This document shows, one piece after another, positions 37,852 through 46,990 of a stretch of DNA of 64,000 nt. The DNA lies in assembly GCF_001010285.1 (NCBI RefSeq), contig NZ_CP011104.1, positions 4,588,001 to 4,652,000 on the forward strand, read 5' to 3'. How positions within the stretch are numbered: position 1 is the stretch's first letter; the number at the start of each line of letters is the position of its first letter. The notes under the pieces were generated by a model. That model was not told the DNA's origin and made no database searches. It saw only the letters and a program-made list of their open reading frames with translations. Source of the stretch: Photorhabdus thracensis (GTDB lineage: Bacteria > Pseudomonadota > Gammaproteobacteria > Enterobacterales > Enterobacteriaceae). A program made the position numbers and the translations under genes.

Positions 37852-38805
37852 ATGAAGCTGAAAACAACGATCATCGCAGCCGCGGTGCTCTTACTAACTG
37901 GTATTACCGCTGCTCAGGCAGCTCAGGAATTATCCCCGGAAAAAGCAGCAGAACTGAAACCATTTAAACGTATTACGGTTACAGGCCCTTTTAATGCTAT
38001 TTATGAAGCTGCCGACGCTGTTTCCCGTCGGGCAGATAAAATGGGCGCAGATGGATTTTATATCCAAAGCCTTGATGATCTGAATAATAGTGGCAACCTG
38101 CGCGTCGTAGCTGATCTGTATCACAAAGATGCAGAGAAAATTGACAATTCAATTAAATATCGTATGTTCCGCGGTATCAAAGAATTACCCAAAACAGAAG
38201 CTGTAACACTGGAACCATTCGATACGGTAACCGTCAGTGGTTTTTATACCAACGAGCCAGATTTAAATGAGACCATCGCAAAAGAAGCCAAGAAAAAAGG
38301 TGCAGCTTCTTTTTTTATTGTCCGTCAGGTTTCAACCAACGATGGTGGTAATCAAACCGTTACCGCTTATGTTTACAAAGATGATGCGCCAAAACGCCAA
38401 ATTCAGGCTAACGAAGCAGTAATCCCAGCTGATTCGGACGCAGGACGCGCTGCATTAGCTGCTGGTGGCGCAGCAGCTAAGAAAGTAGAAATTCCTGGTT
38501 TAGCCTCTTCAACTTCAACCAATAGTTCTATTGGCCGCTTCTTTGAAACACAATATTCTAAAGGCGAGCGTTACACTGTCACACTTCCTGATGGTAAGAA
38601 AATACAAGAATTAAATAAAATCAGTGCTGCCCAGATGGTACCTTTTGATTCCATCACCTTTTCAGGTTACTACAACAGCATGCCTGATGTTGCCTACGAA
38701 GTCGCTAAACGCGCAGCGGCTAAAGGCGCTAAGTATTACCATATCACCCGTGAATGGCAATCCAGTGGCGGCTCCTCTACTATCAGTGCAGACCTGTTCA
38801 AATAA
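37852..38805 (+). CDS. ydgH: DUF1471 multi-domain periplasmic protein YdgH
   Basis: A 317-residue exported protein with three YdgH/BhsA/McbA-like (DUF1471) repeats near residues 40-95, 120-175 and 260-315, each with the pattern F-(D/K)-(T/S/R)-I/V-T-V/F-(S/T)-G. The signal peptide MKLKTTIIAAAVLLLTGITA ends AQA. The ATG at 37852 is preferred because AAGGA lies six bases upstream and the signal peptide begins there; the frame opens eight codons earlier. It is next to pntA as in E. coli. Loosely linked to cell-envelope stress; exact role unclear. Confidence 0.92.
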   Translation: MKLKTTIIAAAVLLLTGITAAQAAQELSPEKAAELKPFKRITVTGPFNAIYEAADAVSRRADKMGADGFYIQSLDDLNNSGNLRVVADLYHKDAEKIDNSIKYRMFRGIKELPKTEAVTLEPFDTVTVSGFYTNEPDLNETIAKEAKKKGAASFFIVRQVSTNDGGNQTVTAYVYKDDAPKRQIQANEAVIPADSDAGRAALAAGGAAAKKVEIPGLASSTSTNSSIGRFFETQYSKGERYTVTLPDGKKIQELNKISAAQMVPFDSITFSGYYNSMPDVAYEVAKRAAAKGAKYYHITREWQSSGGSSTISADLFK

Positions 38806-38820
38806 CCTGTTTAATTTAAG

Positions 38821-38856
38821 AAAAAGGCACATATGATACCCGTATGTGCCTTTTTT
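38821..38856. terminator. Bidirectional terminator between ydgH and the stilbene ACP gene
   Basis: A 13-bp stem, AAAAAGGCACATA / TATGTGCCTTTTT, with a nine-base loop and A and T runs on both flanks. It serves ydgH on the plus strand and probably the convergent ACP gene. Confidence 0.9.
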
Positions 38857-38883
38857 ACTGCAAGGATAATAAAATTCTTCAAA

Positions 38884-39126
38884 TCAGTCGGCTGATTCTA
38901 ACTTCAAACGGATACAATCAATGGCGTTTTGTACCGTCACCATTTTTTCTGCCTCTGTATCGTCAATAGTTATCTCGAAACGTTCTTCCAGAGCCATAAT
39001 CAACTCGACACTATCTAACGAATCGGCACCCAATTCCTCGAATGTTTGTGTAGTAAGAATCTGGGCTTCGGGTATTCCAAGTTGTTCTGCAACAACATTT
39101 TTAACATGATTCTCTAAATTTTCCAC
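38884..39126 (-). CDS. stlE: Acyl carrier protein of the stilbene locus
   Basis: An 80-residue acyl carrier protein with the phosphopantetheine Ser in ELGADSLDSVELIMALEE and an acidic helix II. It is distinct from housekeeping AcpP and lies third in a minus-strand unit after a DarA-like and a KS III-like gene. In Photorhabdus the stlCDE genes supply the branched beta-ketoacyl half of isopropylstilbene, and StlE is the carrier protein. Symbol given by synteny. Confidence 0.82.
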   Translation of the reverse strand: MENLENHVKNVVAEQLGIPEAQILTTQTFEELGADSLDSVELIMALEERFEITIDDTEAEKMVTVQNAIDCIRLKLESAD

Positions 39127-39202
39127 GCTATTATCTTCCTAATGTACTTATATTTGGGGAAACCAGTCGTTTCCCCTTTTTTCATTAATTAAGGTTAAAT
39201 AT

Positions 39203-40351
<1,149 letters not shown>

Positions 40352-40355
40352 TTAA

Positions 40356-41300
40356 TTATTTATCTCCTTTATCATCATAACGGGCAGAACCGGATGGTTG
40401 TTCATAGTATTTTTGTAACTCATTAAGACGTTCTTTCAGTAATACGGTCAGCAAACGGCGAATAACCATCGATATAGGTAAAACAATCAACACCGTCAGT
40501 ACCAAATAGGTCACAAACATGGCTAATAGAGAACACCTTACCCATTTCCTCCGTTTACCTACGCGGTGAATAAACCCGGACCACAATCTAAATCCGCGAT
40601 GTATAGAACGTTCACCAAAAATAAAAGATTTATCGACAAATACCGCCCCTAAACCTTTCAACATTGGGGCGTCAACTTTCTCTTTATCCGCTTTAAGCGC
40701 TGTTACCAACGCATCCCCAAAACGTTTAGCTCCTTGAACATCTTCTTCCGATACCCCAGCAGGCGGTAAACTGGCAATTGGATGTTTTTTTCCTGTCATT
40801 AGCCACAGCGGGGTTATAAACAATGTTACAAAGAAGTTTGCTTTATTGATAAAAACCACGTTATCGCGCAGATGCGCTCCATTTTCATGTAATAATTTTT
40901 TGACCGTTTCTTGGGCTATTAGCCACATATCTCGACAAACAATAACCGTCACTACTGGCCGACCATTGAGTAATCGTTTTCCTTCTTTACTTTTAAGAAA
41001 CGCAGTTATCGGAGGAGATGGTGACAAATACCAAACTTGATAGCCTAATATTACCAGGTCGAAAGGTGCTTCATCTTCCAGATGTAAAGGCGCTAGCTCA
41101 GGTGAATGTAACTGCACCGTTTCTGGAAAAACATCAACAAATTTAGAAAATGACCAGGGAAATTCATACTCTGGAATTGGTTTAAGAACCACTTCACGAA
41201 TGTATATCTCGTCAGACTCATGCAAAGGTGAGATTAAACTTTTTACCACCTCGATCAATTGGCCGCTTTGGGAATACGATATCACCAGAACACGCTTCAT
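40356..41300 (-). CDS. stlC: DarA/StlC-like aromatase/condensing partner
   Basis: A 314-residue protein annotated in relatives as a dialkylresorcinol condensing enzyme (DarA). It begins with a flavodoxin-like fold (VLVISYSQSGQLIEVV, LVILGYQVWYLSPSPPITAFL, VVTVIVCRDMWLIAQETV). Near the C-terminus it carries one or two membrane helices (LLAMFVTYLVLTVLIVLPISMVI) and a basic tail. In the stilbene pathway this gene (StlC) is assigned the aromatisation step after StlD. It lies four bases before stlD; a long AT-rich leader precedes it. Confidence 0.82.
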   Translation of the reverse strand: MKRVLVISYSQSGQLIEVVKSLISPLHESDEIYIREVVLKPIPEYEFPWSFSKFVDVFPETVQLHSPELAPLHLEDEAPFDLVILGYQVWYLSPSPPITAFLKSKEGKRLLNGRPVVTVIVCRDMWLIAQETVKKLLHENGAHLRDNVVFINKANFFVTLFITPLWLMTGKKHPIASLPPAGVSEEDVQGAKRFGDALVTALKADKEKVDAPMLKGLGAVFVDKSFIFGERSIHRGFRLWSGFIHRVGKRRKWVRCSLLAMFVTYLVLTVLIVLPISMVIRRLLTVLLKERLNELQKYYEQPSGSARYDDKGDK

Positions 41301-42242
41301 ATGTTCTAACCTTTATGAATATTTAATACTAAGCCATTCGTCGGCGCCAAAAAAACAATAATTCGAATAACAATCATCTCCTAACTATCCAAAATTTTTT
41401 GGCATATGTACATATAATCATTCCTGAAAACTAAAAACATATACAAGAAAATGAGTTAATAGATAACAGGTTAATATTTTCACAAACAATATAAATCAAA
41501 GTGGTCGTTGTCAACATGATTTTTTTATTTTTATATAAGAACAGTATTGTGTCACATTAACGAAAATTAATTTGTCACTAGTGAAAATAGTTGATAAAAA
41601 ATATATTAACTCCGATCTAAAATTAACAAAAACAATTAAAAAAATATAAAATAATATAATTAAATCAATTAATTAAAAAATAAAAATGGAGATTTCAATT
41701 TAACAAAACATTCATGAGACTATAAGTCTGCATACTAAAAATATTAACTTAACGACCTGATATGGAAACAAATGATTATTGTCACCTGGTAATAATATTA
41801 CATAGATAAATAAAGATTAAAGAAAAATACTTACCTTTTACAATTATTTTCACTAAATTTTGAGATTGATTGAATAAATTAAAATGAAAATTACTTAATT
41901 AGGTAATAGCATCACTGTGCTTTATATTCATCATTTATTTCTCTTAGCATAATAAGCCGCATTATAAAAATATCCTATATAAATTTATAAAAATAAATTG
42001 CATGGCATGACGTCTTAACCATCACTCTAATAATGCATAAATTTTATAGTTATCTGCATAGAAAACCATTGCATCCAGCCCATACCCTCCGTAGAATTCC
42101 CCTCTATTTCTAGGTTTAACCAGTCTGTTTTTCCGTTCTATACAGCTTGGAAGCGACAAAAACCCAATGCCCAATTCGTTTTTGTGATCGGGGTAATGAA
42201 CTGGCTAACAATGCAGTTTGTGTCATAATTAGGAACATATCT
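41301..42242. other. AT-rich intergenic region upstream of stlC-like gene
   Basis: About 940 bp with hardly any coding potential, extremely rich in A and T with runs such as ATTAATTAAAAAATAAAAA. It carries the promoters of the leftward stl unit and the rightward ydgI gene. Such composition is typical of H-NS-silenced regulatory DNA. No clear dyads beyond simple AT-rich repeats are visible. Confidence 0.55.
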
Positions 42243-43634
42243 TTGGAAAAAAAACTAGGTCTTACAGCTCTTACTGCTCTGGTACTCAGCTCTATGGTCG
42301 GCGCAGGTGTTTTCAGCTTACCGCAAAATATGGCTGAGATCGCCAGCCCGGCAGCATTAATGATCGGTTGGGGGATAACAGGTGTCGGTATCCTGTTTCT
42401 GGCTACCGCTCTGTTATTTCTCTCTCGTCTTCGCCCGGATCTTGATGGAGGCATTTTCACTTATGCCAAAGAAGGCTTTGGTGAACTAATAGGCTTCTGT
42501 TCTGCCTGGGGATATTGGTTATGTGCGGTAGTTGCCAATGTTTCTTATCTGGTTATCGTTTTTGCCGCCCTGAGTTTCTTTACTGATAAAGAAGGTATCA
42601 TCATCTTTGGTGACGGCAATACCTGGCAGTCCCTGTTGGGAGAATCTGTTTTACTCTGGTTAGTACACTGGTTGGTACTCCGTGGCGTTCAAACCGCAGC
42701 TGGAATCAACAAACTGGCAACAATGGCAAAATTGCTGCCTTTAGGCGCTTTCATTATTCTTGCTGCAATCGCGTTTAAAATGGATATCTTTGATCTTGAC
42801 TTTACAGGTATCGAATTGGGTGTTCCTGTCTGGCAACAAGTAAAAGACACAATGCTGATCACCCTTTGGGTGTTCATTGGTATCGAAGGTGCCGTTGTAG
42901 TTTCAGCTAGGGCAAAAAAACGTAAAGACGTTGGTATTGCGACTATGCTGGCCGTCGTCGTCGCATTAGGAATATACATATTAGTTACCCTGCTCTCCCT
43001 TGGGTTAGTGCCACGGCCTGAGTTAGCTGAAATACGCAATCCATCAATGGCAAACCTGATGGTAGGACTTATTGGTTCGGCAGGTGAAATCATTATTGCT
43101 ACCGGATTAATTATCTCCGTTTGCGGTGCTTATCTAAGCTGGACGATCATGGCGGCGGAAGTTCCATTTATCGCTTCCCAACATGGCTCTTTCCCGAAAA
43201 TTTTTGGCCTGCAAAACGGCAATAACGCGCCATCATCCTCATTGTGGTTGACTAATGGCGCAGTACAATTTTCCCTCGTTCTGATTTGGTTGAGCGGGAG
43301 CAGCTACAATTCATTACTAGCAATTGCATCAGAGATGATTTTACTGCCCTATTTCCTTGTTGGCGCATTTCTGTTGAAAGTCGCTTTTGATCGTAGCAAC
43401 AAGGGATTATTACTGATTGCCGTTGGGGCTTGTATTTATGGCCTATGGCTGCTTTATGCATCCGGTTTAATGAATTTGTTATTGTCCGTCGTTCTCTATG
43501 CACCAGGTGTTATTGTTTTCTTGTATGCCCGCCGTCAGAATCCACAGAAACACAATCTTTATCCGGCTGAAAAATTAGCTATTGCCGCGTTACTAATAAC
43601 CACAATCCCTGCAACCTGGCTGTTAATCAAGTAA
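42243..43634 (+). CDS. ydgI: APC-family basic amino acid antiporter (arginine/ornithine type)
   Basis: A 463-residue, twelve-helix transporter closely matching E. coli YdgI (ArcD-like arginine:ornithine antiporter). Hallmarks are SSMVGAGVFSLPQNMA, DGGIFTYAKEGFGELIGF, WVFIGIEGAVVVSARAK and SVCGAYLSWTIMAAEVPF. The start is set at TTG 42243, with AGGA eight bases upstream. It gives the same N-terminus as E. coli (MEKKLGL); the ATG-opened frame at 42147 adds 32 implausible residues. Confidence 0.9.
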   Translation: MEKKLGLTALTALVLSSMVGAGVFSLPQNMAEIASPAALMIGWGITGVGILFLATALLFLSRLRPDLDGGIFTYAKEGFGELIGFCSAWGYWLCAVVANVSYLVIVFAALSFFTDKEGIIIFGDGNTWQSLLGESVLLWLVHWLVLRGVQTAAGINKLATMAKLLPLGAFIILAAIAFKMDIFDLDFTGIELGVPVWQQVKDTMLITLWVFIGIEGAVVVSARAKKRKDVGIATMLAVVVALGIYILVTLLSLGLVPRPELAEIRNPSMANLMVGLIGSAGEIIIATGLIISVCGAYLSWTIMAAEVPFIASQHGSFPKIFGLQNGNNAPSSSLWLTNGAVQFSLVLIWLSGSSYNSLLAIASEMILLPYFLVGAFLLKVAFDRSNKGLLLIAVGACIYGLWLLYASGLMNLLLSVVLYAPGVIVFLYARRQNPQKHNLYPAEKLAIAALLITTIPATWLLIK

Positions 43635-43860
43635 TTCCGTCGAATTCAGGCTATTACTTTCTGTAGTAGCCATTCGTGTTTTCATATAGCAATTTGTTTT
43701 ATTTTTGCCTTGGTTCTGGCATATTTTTTAGGTGTTGTTTTACAAAGTATGTTGTAACTAATTCTATGTTTCTCAGAACCAGTCATCGGAACTGCCCCGT
43801 CTGAAAAATTCGCGCCGAAACAAACACAGTTCGAATACCCTGACAGAGACTGGATTGTTC

Positions 43861-44706
43861 TTAGTTATTCAGTTTATCGCCCCAATCCGCAATCGCATCT
43901 GCGGTCTCGATCGGTTTCACAGCAGGCAGCGCATGGCTGGCCCCTTTGATCACAACCACAGTAACGCGGTTACCGAACTCGTTCTTTGCCTCCATCCGCG
44001 ACTCTTCAGGTCGGAACGGGTCGGACCTAGCTTGCAGATCGAGGATCGGCGCCGTCCCGCCAGCCCACCAATCCTTACGATTAGTCAGCTCGCGCGCCGC
44101 AGACTGGCTTTTTACGACATCGGAATGCCAACCCTCAAGCCAAGGTGTCGGATCATTACCTTCCGTGAAGAAGGCAAGCCGAAGCCGCGCCAGTCGTTCC
44201 TCGCGGGTGGATTTCGGATCATTAATCACAGTGATCGCATCCGAAAGCTCCGGAGGCCAAGATTTCGCGGCTCCTGCCAGAAGTACTATGCCACGCGTCA
44301 TTTCGGGGTAATCCGAAGCAATTGTCTTGGCGATCCAGTGACCATAAGCATGACCCACCACGATTGCCTTGCTGCCTTCCGCTGCAATCACTGCTGCAAA
44401 ATCATCGGCAAAGTCGTGGAAAGTCACGTTCTCCATCGGACCGGTTGACCCCGAGATTCCGCGTGGCTCGGGCAGAGCAACGCGATAGCCACTCATCGCC
44501 AGTCGATCCGCGAGCGGTGCGAATTCCGCCGTTCCACGACCGGTTGAGGCGATCATCACAATCAGCGGTCCCTCTCCTCGCACCGAATATTCGATTGATG
44601 CCGCACCATTTGTGACGGTTTTCTGCTCTGCTTCCATGGCCGAAACGGGCTGCGCGAATGCGAGTACGACGGCCAATAAGCCCGATACAAAGACGAACTG
44701 TTTCAT
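43861..44706 (-). CDS. Exported alpha/beta-hydrolase-fold protein with Ala at the nucleophile position
   Basis: A 281-residue protein. A signal peptide (MKQFVFVSGLLAVVLAFAQP, cleavage after VSA) precedes an alpha/beta-hydrolase fold. The elbow reads VVGHAYGHW, placing Ala120 where Ser, Asp or Cys is usual; a His in GASHALPA and an Asp in LQARSDPF are present. The start at 44706 has GGAGG five bases upstream and yields the signal peptide, whereas the frame opens 62 codons earlier. GC content is clearly above both neighbours, which suggests acquisition. Without the nucleophile it may be a binding protein or use another mechanism; GHAxG proteins exist in other bacteria. Confidence 0.78.
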   Translation of the reverse strand: MKQFVFVSGLLAVVLAFAQPVSAMEAEQKTVTNGAASIEYSVRGEGPLIVMIASTGRGTAEFAPLADRLAMSGYRVALPEPRGISGSTGPMENVTFHDFADDFAAVIAAEGSKAIVVGHAYGHWIAKTIASDYPEMTRGIVLLAGAAKSWPPELSDAITVINDPKSTREERLARLRLAFFTEGNDPTPWLEGWHSDVVKSQSAARELTNRKDWWAGGTAPILDLQARSDPFRPEESRMEAKNEFGNRVTVVVIKGASHALPAVKPIETADAIADWGDKLNN

Positions 44707-45619
44707 TTTTCCTCCGCTAACGGTGTTGATTACGTTGAGGATTATCCGGACACAAGCCATCCGAAAGGTTTGACATTCATCTGATAGATCCTCCTCAATT
44801 TCAGATTGCCGCAACGCCACAGAAAACAGCATCCCTGAGACACAAAAGCCTGCCGGTAAGCGGCAACACGACTCTTCCAGTCCAGAATTCATAGACCAAT
44901 AAAAGCCAGATGTATAGATTTTATTCCATGGATATGTGTGTCATTTCTCCCCTAACGCAAAACTTCCCCTGCATGTATAACAAACGAGGTATTCAATGTG
45001 ACCGGAAAAACGATCTTGTGTTGAACAGAATACGTTCGAGATATATTGTAGTTCAAAGCTCATATCAGCAATAAAACAGAAATATAAATATGATGAGTTA
45101 TAACGTAACTTGATCTAGATAACTTACTCTATCATGTATATACATTCCAAAAAACCAAAAAATAGCAATATGAAACAACAACCTCAAGATAATAAAATAG
45201 AAAATAAAGAATAGATTTTTCAGTGCGATATATTAATTGTGATTTATATCACAATTAATTTTATAACTAATTATTAATTAATAAATATTCTTACCCGCCA
45301 GCATAATATTTTATTCCATATGATAAATTACAATAGACTTTAAAAAAAATCCTGTCTAGTCATTAATTATAGATAAAAATCTCAAATGTAGCATATTACC
45401 GAGTCATTCTTTGGATTCTTCCGAATTAATCGCTATTATCATCCACACTTTATCCTACATAAGAAACGCCAAACAAAACACCGTTTGACCTATGGTTCTG
45501 ATTATCGGATAAGAGCTTTATAGATACTTACATGCTGTATTGACATTTATACAGTCTCGGTTCAATCAATGTTTCTGTTTCCCTGCCGTAATACTCGCCA
45601 GGGCTAGGATCTATTTACA
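44707..45619. other. Intergenic region upstream of the fimbrial operon
   Basis: About 900 bp without a gene. The left 200 bp keep the higher GC of the hydrolase gene; the rest is AT-rich. A CRP site lies at 45238-45253. I see no invertible-element recombinase gene nearby and no long inverted repeats flanking a promoter, so phase variation is not indicated. Confidence 0.5.
45232..45259. promoter_or_regulatory. CRP-binding site within a perfect palindrome
   Basis: TGTGA-TTTATA-TCACA at 45238-45253 is a perfect consensus CRP site. It sits in a 12-bp-armed palindrome (ATTAATTGTGAT / ATCACAATTAAT, loop TTAT). It lies about 360 bp before the pilin start and is the best candidate for cAMP control of the fimbrial operon. 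Confidence 0.7.
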
Positions 45620-46150
45620 ATGAACACTAAACTGATTATTTCATCCTTACTTGCATCTTCTGTATTTATCTCGGTAGCAAATGCGGCAGACGGAAAGATC
45701 AATTTTACAGGTAACATCATCGCTAATGCTTGTAAAATCGATACCAATTCTGCAAATCAAAACGTTAACATGGGGACAATTAGCTCAAATGCATTTAGTG
45801 GTGTAGATAGTACCGCTGTTGCAACACCTTTTAGCATTAAGATGAGTGATTGCCCACCAGAATATACTCATGCACAAGTTAAATTTGATGGGCAAATAGA
45901 TAGTAAAAATAGCAATCTTCTGGCTCTATCCAATGATAAAGGCCAGGCAGTCGCCGATGGTGTCGCTATTGGTATCTATGAAGAAGATAATTCAACCCTG
46001 ATCCCTTTGGCAAAAGCATCCAAACTTCAGGCTTTTACAGATCAAAAAACCGCAGAATTGAAATTTATTGCAAAGTATATCGCTACAGCTCAAGCAATTA
46101 GCCCAGGATCTGGGGATGCAGTTGCTAACTTTACTGTTGTTTATAACTAA
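45620..46150 (+). CDS. Major fimbrial subunit (type 1-like pilin)
   Basis: A 176-residue pilin. Signal peptide MNTKLIISSLLASSVFISVA ends at ANA/A. The mature chain begins with the donor strand segment GKINFTGNII, has the two Cys of the pilin disulfide (ANACKID and SDCPPEY) and ends with the beta-zipper ANFTVVYN with penultimate Tyr. First gene of a four-gene chaperone-usher cluster. Confidence 0.93.
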   Translation: MNTKLIISSLLASSVFISVANAADGKINFTGNIIANACKIDTNSANQNVNMGTISSNAFSGVDSTAVATPFSIKMSDCPPEYTHAQVKFDGQIDSKNSNLLALSNDKGQAVADGVAIGIYEEDNSTLIPLAKASKLQAFTDQKTAELKFIAKYIATAQAISPGSGDAVANFTVVYN

Positions 46151-46166
46151 GACAGGACAAATTTAG

Positions 46167-46191
46167 AACAAAACTTGCTTCACGTTTTGTT
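46167..46191 (+). terminator. Attenuator-like hairpin after the pilin gene
   Basis: An eight-base stem, AACAAAAC / GTTTTGTT, with a nine-base loop, just after the pilin stop. It is placed to lower expression of the assembly genes relative to the pilin. Another small stem (GGGCAT / ATGCCC) follows near 46210. Confidence 0.4.
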
Positions 46192-46273
46192 ATTAATAAA
46201 GCAGTATGGGGCATGGATGCCCATAAATCCCACAGGATAGCGTATAAAAATACGATAAAATGGAGAGATTACC

Positions 46274-46948
46274 GTGCAATTCCAACGTCTATTAACGATG
46301 ATATTTGTATATGTTATCAGCATAAATTTTGCTATCGCAGGTGTCGTCATTGGCGGAACCCGTGTTATTTACATGAGTGATAAAAAGGAAGCGTCCATTT
46401 CTATAAACAACCCGGAAAAAGATGCACCTTATCTGATTCAGTCTTGGATCCAAGATGAAAACGATAATATGAAAACCCCGTTTATCGTTACTCCCCCAAT
46501 ATTTAAACTCGCAGCAGGCCAAGAAAATATTCTGCGGATTGTAAAAGCAGGGAGTAATCTACCTGAAGATCGGGAATCACTTTTTTGGTTGAATGTAAAG
46601 TCTATTCCGACCTCGGTGAAGTCAGATCAAAATCAATTACAAATTACAGTTAAGTCAAAATTTAAATTGTTTTACCGCCCTGCAAATTTGGCAGAAAAAT
46701 CAAGTACTGCATACAAAGAACTCAAATTCAGAACAGAAAATAATTTGTTGATCGCAGAAAATCCCACCCCTTACTTTATCTCATTCTCTCACCTTAAAAT
46801 AGATCAACATGAAATAAAACCTGCGGGAATGATTAAACCCTTTAGTCAATTAAGCTGGACTCTACCTGTAAAGAATATAAAGCAAGTAACTTGGAAAGTT
46901 ATTAATGATTTTGGTGGCGTCACTGCCGAAGAAAAAATAACCATTTAA
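46274..46948 (+). CDS. Periplasmic fimbrial chaperone (PapD-like)
   Basis: A 224-residue chaperone starting at GTG 46274 after TGGAGAG. Signal peptide ends near FAIA. Two Ig-like domains: the first with GTRVIYMSDKKEASISINN (invariant Arg near the mature N-terminus), PYLIQSWIQ, FIVTPPIFKLAAGQENILRI and ESLFWLNVKSIP; the second with the FKLFYRP motif. It caps pilin subunits by donor-strand complementation and delivers them to the usher. Confidence 0.93.
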   Translation: MQFQRLLTMIFVYVISINFAIAGVVIGGTRVIYMSDKKEASISINNPEKDAPYLIQSWIQDENDNMKTPFIVTPPIFKLAAGQENILRIVKAGSNLPEDRESLFWLNVKSIPTSVKSDQNQLQITVKSKFKLFYRPANLAEKSSTAYKELKFRTENNLLIAENPTPYFISFSHLKIDQHEIKPAGMIKPFSQLSWTLPVKNIKQVTWKVINDFGGVTAEEKITI

Positions 46949-46990
46949 CAAAACAGTCACATTAATTTACTCTATGCTAGAAAGTTAATT

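Noticed and set aside
44707-45619. Invertible promoter element for the fimbrial operon
   Set aside because: No recombinase gene nearby and no separated long inverted repeats; the one palindrome is a compact CRP site.
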